Shown here: one piece after another, positions 1 through 8,859 of the stretch
Position numbering within the stretch: position 1 is the first letter of the stretch
How the letters are laid out: the number at the start of each line of letters is the position of its first letter
Source: Streptomyces sp. IMTB 2501
Lineage (GTDB): Bacteria > Actinomycetota > Actinomycetes > Streptomycetales > Streptomycetaceae
Length of the DNA: 64,000 nt
Assembly (NCBI RefSeq): GCF_001953885.1
Contig: NZ_MQUS01000013.1
Span: 62,001 to 126,000 of the forward strand
Direction: 5' to 3'
The notes under the pieces: model-generated
Seen by the model: the letters and a program-made list of their open reading frames with translations, nothing else
The model's database searches: none
Told to the model about the DNA's origin: nothing
Translations under genes and position numbers: made by a program

Positions 1-2
1 CC

Positions 3-356
3 CGCCGCCGCCACCCCTCGCACCCCGACTTCGTCCCGGTGCAGTCCCCGGCGGTGAACGACCACGAGCGCACGGTGACCACGCTGGAGCAGCTGGCCGC
101 CGACCGCATCGAGCTCTCCGACGTCCGCCCGGGCCCGCTCGGCACCCTCGACGTCTATGTCTTCGCCGACGGCACCACCCTGTGCATGACCCCGGGCCAC
201 CGTGAGACCGCCGAACGCCTGGCAACAGCCGTGGAAGCAGGCGAGGCCCCCTATCTCCTCGGCGGCTCCGGCATCTCCGGCGCCTACACCCTCACCTTCG
301 CCTGTGGCGAGGACACGGTCTACATCCTGGCCGACAGGGTCATAGCGTCACTGTGA
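3..356 (+). CDS. Hypothetical protein, 5' end outside window
   Basis: The reading frame is open from the first complete codon of the window, so the true start lies upstream. A GTG at 39 could be mistaken for a start, but the upstream residues read as ordinary protein and there is no ribosome-binding site. The visible about 117 residues contain a stretch ending in GISGAYTLTFACGEDTVYILADRV, which looks like a small globular domain. I do not recognise the family and see no signal peptide or membrane segment. It is followed by a convergent small gene on the other strand. Confidence 0.6.
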   Translation, partial: RRRHPSHPDFVPVQSPAVNDHERTVTTLEQLAADRIELSDVRPGPLGTLDVYVFADGTTLCMTPGHRETAERLATAVEAGEAPYLLGGSGISGAYTLTFACGEDTVYILADRVIASL

Positions 357-390
357 CGGTCACGAGGACACAGGGCGGGGAACAGCCGAC

Positions 391-702
391 TCAAACCCCC
401 GCCCTCTCCCGCGCCTCCTCCACCACCCGCACCGCCTCGGCGACCTCATCCTCACTCCGCAACACCACCGCCAAATCATGCGCGGCCACGAGGATTTGAT
501 CAGCGACGGCGAACATCCCGGCATCCGGCATCTCCCGGGGCTCGGCCCCCGGCTCCTCAACGGCCTGTGCCCGCCGAACCAACTCCCTGGCCAGCGTCAG
601 AGCCTCGGCCGCGGCCCCTCTCTGCAGCCGACTCTGCGGAGCAGCCCGCAATCGGTCGGCAAAGTGATCCACTGCTTGGGTCAAGGGCGTCGTATCAACC
701 AC
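391..702 (-). CDS. Hypothetical helical protein of about 103 residues
   Basis: The minus-strand frame has strong Streptomyces codon bias in this part and encodes an Ala/Arg/Glu-rich helical protein (VVDTTPLTQAVDHFADRL at the start, then REMPDAGMFAVADQILVAAHDLAVVL). I chose the GTG at 702 because residues upstream of it lose protein character and overlap the plus-strand gene at 802. The open frame continues to 1056, so the start is uncertain. No signal peptide or known motif is visible. The family looks like a conserved Streptomyces hypothetical; function unknown. Confidence 0.5.
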   Translation of the reverse strand: MVDTTPLTQAVDHFADRLRAAPQSRLQRGAAAEALTLARELVRRAQAVEEPGAEPREMPDAGMFAVADQILVAAHDLAVVLRSEDEVAEAVRVVEEARERAGV

Positions 703-801
703 GCGCCGAGCGTAACGTGCCGCACTGTTGCCAATACGCGAACGCTCAGGCACGGTGACGTGAAGGACCGGCTTACATCCCCTTTGCGTTCGGAGGCGCC
801 G

Positions 802-1032
802 ATGTCCCAACTCTTCTCCGAGGAGACCCACCGCAATCTGCTCGCCCGCATCCCCCATTGCACCGGTCGTGAAGTCTCCGACTGGTTGCGCACCGTAGAA
901 GAAGGCCCCGCCCTGGTCCGCTTCGAGGAGAAGGTCAGCTGGCTCCGGCACGAGTACGACCTCGCGTACGGTCACGCGAAGGCGATCGTCCATGAGTACG
1001 ACCTCAGGAGGGCAGCCCGCAAGCTGCTCTAG
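802..1032 (+). CDS. DUF4287-like small protein
   Basis: This 76-residue protein has the pattern of the DUF4287 family: an N-terminal helix, a conserved Trp (SDWLRTVEE), then VSWLRHEYDLAYGHAKAIVHEYD, where the family typically has W-L-K-x-x-x-G-L-x-x-G-H-A-x-A-I-V. The ATG at 802 follows an AGGCG-type site at about 792. Function is not known for the family, which is often seen in stress-related or nucleic-acid-related contexts. A strong bidirectional terminator follows directly. No TTA codon is present. Confidence 0.65.
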   Translation: MSQLFSEETHRNLLARIPHCTGREVSDWLRTVEEGPALVRFEEKVSWLRHEYDLAYGHAKAIVHEYDLRRAARKLL

Positions 1033-1037
1033 ACGAC

Positions 1038-1069
1038 GGAGGGCCCCGGGTCGCAACCCGGGGCCCTCC
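1038..1069. terminator. Bidirectional intrinsic terminator
   Basis: A perfect 14 bp inverted repeat (1038-1051 and 1056-1069) with a 4-base loop lies between the stop of the DUF4287-like gene and the stop of the convergent membrane-protein gene, so it can end both transcripts. Confidence 0.8.
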
Positions 1070-1092
1070 TCACATCACGGCCGGCGCGTGCG

Positions 1093-1953
1093 CTAGTCGT
1101 TGTTGGTGAAGATCGCCACCAGCCGCAGCATCTCCACGTAGATCCACACCAGGGTCATGGTGAGGCCGAACGCGGCCAGCCAGGACTCGTTACGCGGGGC
1201 GCCGTAGGCGATGCCGTCCTCGATCTGCTTGAAGTCGAGGGTCAGGAAGAACGCGCCGAGCAGGATCGCGATGATGCCGACGAGCGCGCCGAGCGGGCCG
1301 AAGCTGCGCAGACCGCCGTTCTCGGCGACGCCGAACGCGACCAGCAGCAGGTTGACCGCCATGACCACCATGAACGCCATGGCGATGGCGATACCGACGC
1401 GGGCGTAGCGGGCGGTGACGCGGATCCAGCCGGCCTTGTAGACCAGGAGGGTCGCGGCCGAGACCGCCATGGTGCCGAGCACCGCCTGGAAGGGGGCGCC
1501 GCTCCAGCGGCTGTTGTACATCTCGCTGATGACACCGAGGAAGACGCCCTCGAAGGCGGCGTACCCGAGGATCAGCGCGGGCGACGGGGTGCGCTTGAAG
1601 CTCTGGATCATCGCCAGTACGAACGCGACGATCGCGGAGCCGATGGCCAGGCCGTAGCTCGTCGTCGAGACCGGCAGCAGCGCCCACGCGAGGACGGCGC
1701 CGACGGCGACGGTGCCGAGCGTGAGGGCCGAGCGGACGACGACGTCGTCCATGGTCATCCGGTCGGTGGTGACCGGAGCCTGCGGCGGGGCGCCGTACTG
1801 GACGCCGCCCTGCGCGTACGGGTTCTGGGCGTAGGGGTTCTGCGCGTACGGGTTGCCCTGTGCGTACCCGGCCTGCGGTGCGGTGTTGAAGCCGGCGTAG
1901 CCGTTGTCGCGGCTGAACCCCCGTCGCGAGAAGACCGGGTTACTGCTCCTCAT
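1093..1953 (-). CDS. Bax inhibitor-1/YccA family membrane protein
   Basis: The 286-residue protein has a hydrophilic N-terminus carrying a short tandem repeat of Asn-Pro-Tyr-Ala-Gln (residues about 30-50), followed by about seven hydrophobic segments in the second two thirds. The hydrophobic core (ILGYAAFEGVFLGVIS and LTLDFKQIEDGIAYGAPRNESW) is typical of the BI-1/YccA (TMBIM-like) family of Ca2+-leak or stress-related membrane proteins. The ATG at 1953 follows a good GGAGG site. Its cellular role in actinobacteria is unknown. It appears monocistronic. Confidence 0.9.
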   Translation of the reverse strand: MRSSNPVFSRRGFSRDNGYAGFNTAPQAGYAQGNPYAQNPYAQNPYAQGGVQYGAPPQAPVTTDRMTMDDVVVRSALTLGTVAVGAVLAWALLPVSTTSYGLAIGSAIVAFVLAMIQSFKRTPSPALILGYAAFEGVFLGVISEMYNSRWSGAPFQAVLGTMAVSAATLLVYKAGWIRVTARYARVGIAIAMAFMVVMAVNLLLVAFGVAENGGLRSFGPLGALVGIIAILLGAFFLTLDFKQIEDGIAYGAPRNESWLAAFGLTMTLVWIYVEMLRLVAIFTNND

Positions 1954-2140
1954 TTCACTCCTCCATGGCTGCCGTGCGCAGCCTTGGCGTCAAGAGTAAT
2001 GGATTGGCAAAGGACCGACCATGATACTTGAGGAGGATCTTTCCCCTGCCGTGCTCTCCAACACGCTACGCGTACCGGCGATTCCCGGCCAAGGGTGATC
2101 GCGTTCCATGACAAACCTGCTACGCGACCGAGATGTGGCG

Positions 2141-3313
2141 CTACCCCAGCGGAAACCCGGTGTACGCCTCGGCCAGTTCGGTCTCGGCCGCGCGGGAGGA
2201 GGCGATCCGTTCCAGCCGGGCCCGCTGGAGGCGGGCGTCGAAAGGCGTACCGTCCGGGGCCGGATGGAGCATCGTCGTCATGTCGTAGGAGAACCGCTCG
2301 GCCTGCCAGACGCGGCGCAGGCAGGTCGCGGAGTAGGAGTCGAGGAGGGCCGGGGAGCCGGTGTCCCTCTCGTGGACCAGGGCACGGGCGAGGGTGACGA
2401 CGTCACCGACGGCGAGGTTCAGCCCCTTGGCGCCGGTCGGCGGGACGATATGGGCGGCGTCGCCGGCGAGGAAGAGGCGGCCGTGGCGCATCGGCTCGTG
2501 GACGAAGGACCGCATGGGCGTGACCGACTTGTGGGTGATGGGGCCGCGCTCCAGTCGCCAGTCGTCGGCCTCGAAGCGCCGCTCCAGTTCCGACCAGATC
2601 GCGTCGTCGGTCCACTCGTCGGCGTCCGTGCCGGCGGGCACCTGGAGGTAGAGGCGGGAGACGGACGGGGAGCGCATGGACAGCAGGGCGAAGCCGCGCT
2701 CGTGGCGGGCGTAGACGAGTTCGTCGTGCGAGGGCGCGACGTCGGCGAGGATGCCGAGCCAGGCGTAGGGGTACGTCCGCTCGAACGCGCGGGAGAGGCC
2801 GGCCGGGAAGGCCCCCCGGGCCACACCCCAGAAGCCGTCGCAGCCGACGGCGTAGTCGCACTCCAGCACGTCCTCGCGGCCCTGGTGCCGGAACGGGATG
2901 CGCGGCCGGTCGCCGTCCGCGCCCTCGACCGACAGCACCTCCGCCTCGAACAGCAGCGGTCCGCCCTCCTTCAGCTGAAGGGCGATCAGGTCCTTGCAGA
3001 CCTCGGTCTGGGCGTACACCATCACCGACCGGCCGCCGGTCAGGCCGGGGAAGTCGACGCGGTGACGGCGGCGGTCGAAGCGCAGTTCGATGCCGTCGTG
3101 CCGCAGCCCCTCCCGGTCCATCCGCTCGCCGGCGCCGACTTCGCGCAGCACGTCCACCGTGCCCTGCTCCAGGACCCCGGCGCGCTGGCGGTGCTCGACG
3201 TAGGCGCGGTCGCGGCTCTCCAGGACGACCGAGGCGATGCCGGCGCGGTGCAGCAGCCGCGCGAGCAGCAGTCCGGCCGGTCCCGCTCCGATGATCCCGA
3301 CGGTGGTGCGCAT
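2141..3313 (-). CDS. pobA: 4-hydroxybenzoate 3-monooxygenase
   Basis: A 390-residue flavoprotein that hydroxylates 4-hydroxybenzoate to protocatechuate, feeding the beta-ketoadipate pathway. The N-terminus has the FAD dinucleotide motif (GIIGAGPAGLLLARLL). The middle has the DG motif (YAVGCDGFWG). The C-terminal half has the FAD ribityl motif LAGDAAHIVPPTGAKGLNLA. Length matches PobA (about 394). The ATG at 3313 follows GGGAAGGG; the longer open frame upstream to 3556 runs into the tRNA and is not coding. No other aromatic-catabolism gene is beside it. Two palindromes lie just upstream. Confidence 0.92.
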   Translation of the reverse strand: MRTTVGIIGAGPAGLLLARLLHRAGIASVVLESRDRAYVEHRQRAGVLEQGTVDVLREVGAGERMDREGLRHDGIELRFDRRRHRVDFPGLTGGRSVMVYAQTEVCKDLIALQLKEGGPLLFEAEVLSVEGADGDRPRIPFRHQGREDVLECDYAVGCDGFWGVARGAFPAGLSRAFERTYPYAWLGILADVAPSHDELVYARHERGFALLSMRSPSVSRLYLQVPAGTDADEWTDDAIWSELERRFEADDWRLERGPITHKSVTPMRSFVHEPMRHGRLFLAGDAAHIVPPTGAKGLNLAVGDVVTLARALVHERDTGSPALLDSYSATCLRRVWQAERFSYDMTTMLHPAPDGTPFDARLQRARLERIASSRAAETELAEAYTGFPLG

Positions 3314-3342
3314 CGACTCTGTCCCTTCCCGCGGCGTCACTG

Positions 3343-3355
3343 CCTCAGACTGAGG
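3343..3355. promoter_or_regulatory. Palindrome upstream of pobA
   Basis: A perfect 6-1-6 palindrome (CCTCAG-A-CTGAGG) lies 30-42 bases before the pobA start. A second dyad, GTGAAA-N4-TTTCAC at 3390-3405, lies about 35 bp further upstream in an unusually AT-rich patch. Either could be the operator of a PobR/PcaR-like regulator; no such regulator is in the window. Confidence 0.4.
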
Positions 3356-3475
3356 TTCCGGGATTTCCTGGTCTCCCTCTGTTCGTCTGGTGAAATTTTT
3401 TTCACTCATCGGTGGGCCGAGTCTGCGCCGGGGGGTATCCGATGTCAATGGGTAGGGCTGCGGCCAAGGCGCGGT

Positions 3476-3562
3476 TGGTGCCCGGAGCCGGACTTGAACC
3501 GGCACGCCCGCGAAGGGGCAGCGAGGTTTAAGCTCGCCGTGTCTGCATTCCACCATCCGGGC
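3476..3562 (-). tRNA. bldA: tRNA-Leu (anticodon TAA), bldA
   Basis: An 87-nt class II tRNA reads on the minus strand. The 7-bp acceptor stem GCCCGGA/TCCGGGC encloses a discriminator A and encoded CCA at 3476-3478. The anticodon loop within GCTTAAACC gives TAA, and there is a long variable arm (TGCCCCTTCGCGGGCG) and a T arm GGTTCAAGTCC. This is the tRNA that reads the rare UUA codon in Streptomyces, known as bldA, required for aerial growth and antibiotic production because TTA codons are confined to a small set of regulated genes. It lies between pobA and an ABC exporter. Confidence 0.97.
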
Positions 3563-4008
3563 AGGCCATGGGCTCCGCTTCGAGGTTCGAGCCTATCGGG
3601 ACGCATCCCCCGAACAGCGGAAGGGCGGACCGATGTTGTCTTATTTTATTGACGTCTGAGGGTGCATCAGCCCATGGAACGAGCCGTCCGCACTTGCCAA
3701 CAGCGTGGCGCTGCGTGGATACGCCCGTACGTGAAATGACGGAATTTCACCGTCCGAACGAGGGTGTACCACCCGTTCTGGACGCCGTTCGACACCGATT
3801 CGGCCGTGCCGTTCACCCGGCCGTTCGCCGTGCCTTTCGCCATGCCGTTCTCAGGGGCGGGCGTCCTCCCCAGGTATGACACGGCGCCCGCCCGTCCGAC
3901 CCGAGTCGCCCCCAGGAACCGGAACAGCGACTGACTACACGGCGTCCTGGCGCCGGGACGATGGATCTGTCCCCATGGAACACGTCGTCCCGACAGGAGC
4001 ACCGTCCC
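3563..4008. other. Gap with bldA and ABC-operon promoters
   Basis: No gene is supported. On the minus strand TAGGCT (3595-3590) is a plausible -10 about 28 bp before the bldA tRNA; no good -35 is visible. A 10-base all-A/T block lies at 3641-3650. On the plus strand GGAAC (3921-3925), 17 bases, then CGTC (3943-3946) resembles the sigma-E type promoter pattern, about 60 bases before the ABC ATPase start. Confidence 0.45.
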
Positions 4009-4779
4009 GTGACCACCACACCGACCGCCGCCCGGACCACCACCGTGGCCGCACGCGCCACGGAGCTGTCGAAGATCTACGGGCAGGGTGAGACCCGGGT
4101 GGTCGCCCTGGACCAGGTCTCCGTCGACTTCCGGCAGGCCGAGTTCACCGCGATCATGGGCCCGTCCGGTTCGGGCAAGTCCACGCTGATGCACTGTGTG
4201 GCGGGCCTCGACACCTTCTCGTCCGGGTCGGTGCGCATAGGCGACACCGAGCTGGGCTCCCTGAAGGACAAGCAGCTGACCAAGCTGCGCCGGGACAAGA
4301 TCGGCTTCATCTTCCAGGCCTTCAACCTGCTGCCGACGCTGACCGCCCTGGAGAACATCACCCTCCCGATGGACATCGCGGGCCGCAAGGCCGACAAGGC
4401 GTGGCTGAACCAGGTGATCGCGATGGTCGGCCTGTCCGACCGGCTCAGCCACCGGCCCGCGCAGCTCTCCGGCGGCCAGCAGCAGCGCGTGGCCGTCGCC
4501 CGTGCCCTGGCCTCCAAGCCGGACATCATCTTCGGCGACGAGCCGACCGGAAACCTCGACTCGCGCTCCGGCGCCGAGGTGCTCGGCTTCCTGCGCAACT
4601 CGGTGCGCGAACTGGGCCAGACCGTCGTCATGGTGACCCACGACCCGGTCGCCGCCGCCTACGCGGACCGCGTGGTCTTCCTCGCGGACGGCCGGATCGT
4701 CGACGAGATCCACGGCCCGACGGCCGACTCCGTCCTCGACCTGATGAAGCAGTTCGACGCGAAGGGCCGTACCAGCTGA
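4009..4779 (+). CDS. ABC transporter ATP-binding protein (MacB/LolD type)
   Basis: A 256-residue ATPase energising the FtsX/MacB-like permease encoded next to it. It has Walker A (GPSGSGKST), Q-loop (FIFQAFNLLPTL), signature LSGGQQQRVAVARALA, Walker B with catalytic Glu (IIFGDEPTGNLDS) and the H-loop (VMVTHDP). I chose GTG 4009 because AGGAG at 3995-3999 is correctly spaced and the paralogue at 33391-34179 starts at the equivalent place. The stop overlaps the permease start by one base (TGATG), so the two are translationally coupled. Substrate unknown; such exporters handle lipids, lipoproteins or antibiotics. Confidence 0.93.
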   Translation: MTTTPTAARTTTVAARATELSKIYGQGETRVVALDQVSVDFRQAEFTAIMGPSGSGKSTLMHCVAGLDTFSSGSVRIGDTELGSLKDKQLTKLRRDKIGFIFQAFNLLPTLTALENITLPMDIAGRKADKAWLNQVIAMVGLSDRLSHRPAQLSGGQQQRVAVARALASKPDIIFGDEPTGNLDSRSGAEVLGFLRNSVRELGQTVVMVTHDPVAAAYADRVVFLADGRIVDEIHGPTADSVLDLMKQFDAKGRTS

Positions 4780-7307
4780 TGTTCCGCACCGCCCTGCGCA
4801 ACGTCCTCGCGCACAAGGCCCGGCTCCTGATGACCGTGCTCGCCGTCATGCTCGGCGTGGCCTTCGTCTCCGGGACGCTGGTCTTCACCAACACCATCTC
4901 CGACGCCTATCAGAAGAGCTCCGCCAAGGGCTTCGACCAGGTCGACGTCGCCGTGCAGTCCAAGTACCAGGACTCCAGGGGCGACAAGGTCGGCAAGACG
5001 CCGGATCTGACCCAGGCCACGCTGGACAAGGCCGCGAAGGTCCCCGGCGCCGCCTCCGCGACCGGTGTCGTCAGCGGCTTCACCGCAGTGGCCGACAAGG
5101 ACGGCAAACTGCTCGGCGGCGACTGGCAGTCCGCCGGCGGCAACTACTGGGGCACCAAGGACGCCCGCTACCCACTGGTCAGCGGCCACGCCCCGCACGG
5201 CAAGGACGAGGTGCTGCTCGACTCCAAGACCGCGAAGCGGGCCGGCTACGAGGTCGGCGACACCGTGCGGCTCTCCGTCGACGGCCCGGTCCTCACCCCG
5301 ACCGTCAGCGGCATCTTCACCACCGACGACGGCAACGTCGCCGCGGGCGGCAGCCTCGCCCTGTTCGACACGCCGACCGCGCAGAAGCTGTTCGGCAAGC
5401 AGGGCGGCTACGACGAGATCGACGTCAAGGCCGCGGCCGGCACCAGCCAGTCCGCGCTGAAGTCCGCGCTGGACTCGGCGCTGCCCTCGCACCTGGTGGA
5501 GACCACCACCGGCAAGCAGCTCGCCGACGACCAGGCGAAGCAGATCGCCGACTCCATGAGCGGGCTGAAGCAGTCCCTGCTGGTGTTCGCCGGTATCGCC
5601 CTGTTCGTCGGCACGTTCATCATCGCCAACACCTTCACCATGCTGGTCGCCCAGCGCACCCGGGAACTGGCCCTGCTGCGCGCCGTCGGTGCCTCCCGCC
5701 GTCAGGTCACCCGCTCGGTCCTCATCGAGGCGTTCGCGGTCGGTACGGTCGCCGGTGTGACCGGTCTCGTCGCCGGCATCGGCATCGGCGCGGGCCTGCG
5801 CTCCCTGCTGGGCTCCTTCGGGGCGAGCGTGCCCGACGGACCGCTGGTGATCAGCCCCGGCACCGTGGTGGCCGCCCTCGCCGTCGGCATCCTCATCACC
5901 ATGCTGGCCGCCTGGCTGCCCGGCCGCCGGGCCGCGAAGATCCCGCCGGTGGCGGCGATGAGCAGCGTGCACGCCAAGGCCACCACCAAGTCGCTGGTGC
6001 TGCGCAACACGCTCGGCTCGCTGTTCGCGGCGGCCGGCATCGCGACGGTCGTCGGGGCCACGACGATGGACGCCGACTCCGCCCAGGGCCCGATGGGCAT
6101 CGGCGCGGTCCTGCTCATCATCGGCGTGTTCATCCTGACCCCGCTGCTGTCCCGGCCGCTGATCGCGGCCGCGGCCCCGGTGCTGCGCGTCTTCGGTGTC
6201 TCGGGCAAGCTGGCCCGTCAGAACTCGGTGCGCAACCCGCGCCGTACGGCGGCCACCGCCTCGGCGCTGATGATCGGCCTGACCCTGATCACCGGCATGA
6301 CCGTGATGGCGGGCAGCCTGCAGACGGCGATCGACAAGATGGCCTCCTCGGCGATCCGCGCGGACTACGTCGTCTCGATGGCCAACCGTTCCCCGCTCTC
6401 CCCGGACGTGGCACAGAAGGTCGCCGCCACCGCCGGCGTCACCGCCAGCAGCCCGCTGCGCAACGCCGCGTCCCGTATCGACGGCAAGACCGAGTACCTG
6501 ACCGGCGTGAACGGCTCGGCCATCGGGCAACTGACGGACCTGAAGGTGGACGAGGGCACCTTCAAGGTGGGCGGCTCGCAGATCGTCGTGGACAAGGACC
6601 GGGCCAAGGAGTACGGCTGGACGCCCGGTTCGCACTTCACCGCGCACTTCGAGGACGGCAAGGCACGGACCCTGACGGTCGCCGGTGTCTACGAGGGCAA
6701 CGACATGATCAGGGGGATCATGCTCGACAACAAGGTCCTCACCCCGCATCTGAAGAACCCGGCCGACATGCAGGTCATGGTCAAGACGGCGAACGGCGCC
6801 TCCGAGGCGACCAAGGACAAGCTCGTCCAGGCCCTCGGCGCCAACCCGGCGATCAAGATCCAGGACAAGCAGGACATCTCCAACAGCATCGCGCAGATCT
6901 TCACGACGATGCTGAACATGCTCTACGGCCTGCTCGGCATGGCGGTGATCGTCGCGGTCCTCGGTGTCATCAACACCCTGGCCATGTCGGTCTTCGAACG
7001 CTCCCAGGAGATCGGCATGCTCCGCGCGATCGGCCTGGACCGCAAGGCGGTCAAGCGGATGGTCCGCCTGGAGTCCCTGGTGATCTCCCTGTTCGGCGGG
7101 GTGCTCGGCATCGGGCTGGGCGTGTTCTTCGGCTGGGCGGCCGGACAGCTGCTCGGCACGAAGATGCCGACGTACGAACTGGTCCTGCCCTGGGGCCGGA
7201 TGGCGATCTTCCTGCTGCTGGCGGGCGCGGTCGGTGTCCTCGCCGCCCTGTGGCCGGCCCGGCGCGCCGCGAAGCTGAACATGCTGGCGGCGATCAAGGC
7301 CGAGTAG
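4779..7307 (+). CDS. ABC transporter permease, FtsX/MacB family
   Basis: An 842-residue permease. The first membrane segment (RLLMTVLAVMLGVAFVSGTLVF) is followed by a large extracytoplasmic MacB_PCD-like domain (about 60-250). Then come three membrane helices with an FtsX domain (about 265-400), a further membrane pair, a second extracytoplasmic domain (about 490-690), and a C-terminal FtsX domain ending in the coupling pattern PARRAAKLNMLAAIKAE. Two FtsX repeats in one chain is the usual actinobacterial layout. It partners with the ATPase directly upstream. A second paralogous pair lies at 30812-34179. A hairpin terminator follows. Confidence 0.92.
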   Translation: MFRTALRNVLAHKARLLMTVLAVMLGVAFVSGTLVFTNTISDAYQKSSAKGFDQVDVAVQSKYQDSRGDKVGKTPDLTQATLDKAAKVPGAASATGVVSGFTAVADKDGKLLGGDWQSAGGNYWGTKDARYPLVSGHAPHGKDEVLLDSKTAKRAGYEVGDTVRLSVDGPVLTPTVSGIFTTDDGNVAAGGSLALFDTPTAQKLFGKQGGYDEIDVKAAAGTSQSALKSALDSALPSHLVETTTGKQLADDQAKQIADSMSGLKQSLLVFAGIALFVGTFIIANTFTMLVAQRTRELALLRAVGASRRQVTRSVLIEAFAVGTVAGVTGLVAGIGIGAGLRSLLGSFGASVPDGPLVISPGTVVAALAVGILITMLAAWLPGRRAAKIPPVAAMSSVHAKATTKSLVLRNTLGSLFAAAGIATVVGATTMDADSAQGPMGIGAVLLIIGVFILTPLLSRPLIAAAAPVLRVFGVSGKLARQNSVRNPRRTAATASALMIGLTLITGMTVMAGSLQTAIDKMASSAIRADYVVSMANRSPLSPDVAQKVAATAGVTASSPLRNAASRIDGKTEYLTGVNGSAIGQLTDLKVDEGTFKVGGSQIVVDKDRAKEYGWTPGSHFTAHFEDGKARTLTVAGVYEGNDMIRGIMLDNKVLTPHLKNPADMQVMVKTANGASEATKDKLVQALGANPAIKIQDKQDISNSIAQIFTTMLNMLYGLLGMAVIVAVLGVINTLAMSVFERSQEIGMLRAIGLDRKAVKRMVRLESLVISLFGGVLGIGLGVFFGWAAGQLLGTKMPTYELVLPWGRMAIFLLLAGAVGVLAALWPARRAAKLNMLAAIKAE

Positions 7308-7321
7308 CCGTACGGCATGAG

Positions 7322-7353
7322 GAAGGGGGCCTCGCGGTGGCGGGGCCCCCTTC
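7322..7353. terminator. Intrinsic terminator, ABC operon / cfa-like gene
   Basis: GAAGGGGGCC (7322-7331) and GGCCCCCTTC (7344-7353) form a perfect 10 bp stem with a 12-base loop between two convergent genes, so it can serve both. Confidence 0.75.
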
Positions 7354-7366
7354 GCCGTACCGGCTG

Positions 7367-8659
7367 TCAGGTGTTCCAGGTACGGGTGCGCAGCGGCAGC
7401 CCGGAGGCGCCGGGCTCGGGAGTGCGGACGGCCAGGACCTGGTTGACGCCGATCCGGTTGCTTTCGAAGGCGAGCGCGCAGGCGGCCATGTACAGCCGCC
7501 AGACGCGGGCGCGGCCGGGGCCGGCGAGGCGGACGGCGCGGTCCCAGTCCGCCTCCAGGTTGGCGACCCACTGGCGCAGGGTGCGGGCGTAGTGCTCGCG
7601 GAGGGCCTCCACGTCCCGCACCTCGAACCCGGCGCGCTCCAGCTGGGTGACGGTGGTGCCGATGGGCGCGAGTTCGCCGTCGGGGAAGACATACGCGTCG
7701 ATGAACGAATCGACCTGGTACGCCGTCTCGTCCCGCTGCGGGCGGCGGCCGATCTGGTGGTTGAGCAGCCGCCCGCCGGGCTTCAGCAGGCCGTACAGCT
7801 GACGGGCGTACTCCAGATAGCGTTCGGCGCCGACGTGTTCGGCCATGCCGATGGAGGAGATCGCGTCGAAGGGGCCGTCCCTGACGTCCCGGTAGTCCTG
7901 GACCCGGATCTCCACCAGGTCGGTCAGCCCCTCGTCGGCGACGCGCTTACGGGCGTACGCCGCCTGCTCCTGCGAGAGCGTGACCCCGACGACGCTCACG
8001 CCGTGCTCACGGGCCGCGTGGATGGCCATCGAGCCCCAGCCGCAGCCGACGTCCAGCAGCCGCTGACCGGACATCAGGCCGAGCTTGGCGCTGATGAGTT
8101 CGAGCTTGTCGCGCTGGGCGCCCTCCAGCGTCCCGCCGTCCTCCCAGTATGCGCAGGAGTACACCATGGACGGGCCGAGGACGATCTCGTAGAAGTCGTT
8201 GCCGACGTCGTAGTGGTGGCTGATGGCCTGCCGGTCGGTGTGCCGGGTGTGCAGACGCCGGCGCGGCCTGCGCACCTCCTCGCGCGGCGGAGCGGGCGGG
8301 ATCGGCGGCCCGGCCAGCTTCAGCAACTCCCGTACGGCGGCCCGTACGACGGGGTCGCGCAGGCTCTCGACGAGACCGCGGGCGTCGTCCCCGCGCTCCC
8401 ACACCACTCCCGCCAGTGCCTGCAGCGCGGGGTACAGATCACCCTCGACCTCCAGATCGCCGGAGACCCAGGCGCGGACGAGGCCCAGCTCGCCCGGCTT
8501 GAACAGCATGCGGCGCAGGGCACGGCGGTTGCGTACGACGAGCGCCGGTGCGTCCGGCGGCCCGGCCTGTGATCCGTCCCAGGCCCGCAGCCGGACCGGG
8601 AGCGGGGCTCCCAGTACCTGCTCGGCAAGACTCCTCAGCCGCGACGCGACGTCGGCCAT
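7367..8659 (-). CDS. Cyclopropane-fatty-acyl-phospholipid synthase family methyltransferase
   Basis: A 430-residue SAM-dependent enzyme of the CFA/mycolic-acid synthase family, expected to modify unsaturated acyl chains in membrane phospholipids. The family features are the YDVGNDFYEIVLGPSMVYSCAYW segment, SAM motif LLDVGCGWGSMAIHAA, and SSIGMAEHVGAERYLEY. An N-terminal about 130 residues precede the methyltransferase domain, as in bacterial CFA synthases. ATG 8659 follows GGAGGTGTGCGCC. It lies downstream of ndh on the same strand but is separated by a terminator-like hairpin, so it is probably transcribed on its own. Confidence 0.88.
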   Translation of the reverse strand: MADVASRLRSLAEQVLGAPLPVRLRAWDGSQAGPPDAPALVVRNRRALRRMLFKPGELGLVRAWVSGDLEVEGDLYPALQALAGVVWERGDDARGLVESLRDPVVRAAVRELLKLAGPPIPPAPPREEVRRPRRRLHTRHTDRQAISHHYDVGNDFYEIVLGPSMVYSCAYWEDGGTLEGAQRDKLELISAKLGLMSGQRLLDVGCGWGSMAIHAAREHGVSVVGVTLSQEQAAYARKRVADEGLTDLVEIRVQDYRDVRDGPFDAISSIGMAEHVGAERYLEYARQLYGLLKPGGRLLNHQIGRRPQRDETAYQVDSFIDAYVFPDGELAPIGTTVTQLERAGFEVRDVEALREHYARTLRQWVANLEADWDRAVRLAGPGRARVWRLYMAACALAFESNRIGVNQVLAVRTPEPGASGLPLRTRTWNT

Positions 8660-8795
8660 GGCGCACACCTCCAAGACGACGATCCCGGATGCCGGTAATC
8701 ACGTAAACACCGTCGGCAGCCATGCGCAGTCCCGCAAAGGAGTTACAACTCAGCAAAATGGATGTATGTGACACATAGCTGGTGGCCCGGGAACG

Positions 8796-8837
8796 CCGAA
8801 GGACCTCCCGCACCACGGATGGCGGGAGGCCCTTCGG
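8796..8837. terminator. Terminator downstream of ndh
   Basis: A 16 bp stem with one mismatch (8796-8811 with 8822-8837) and a 10-base loop lies 23 bases past the ndh stop on its transcribed strand and before the next gene. Confidence 0.75.
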
Positions 8838-8859
8838 TTGGATCAGCGACCGGTGAGGG

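Noticed and set aside
3476..3562. Possible attachment site in the bldA tRNA
   Set aside because: No integrase, and no second copy of the tRNA 3' end was found in the window.
4659..7571. 970-residue minus-strand open frame opposite the first ABC permease
   Set aside because: It is antisense to a clearly conserved permease and has the Arg/Gly/His-rich composition expected of a mirror frame in GC-rich DNA.
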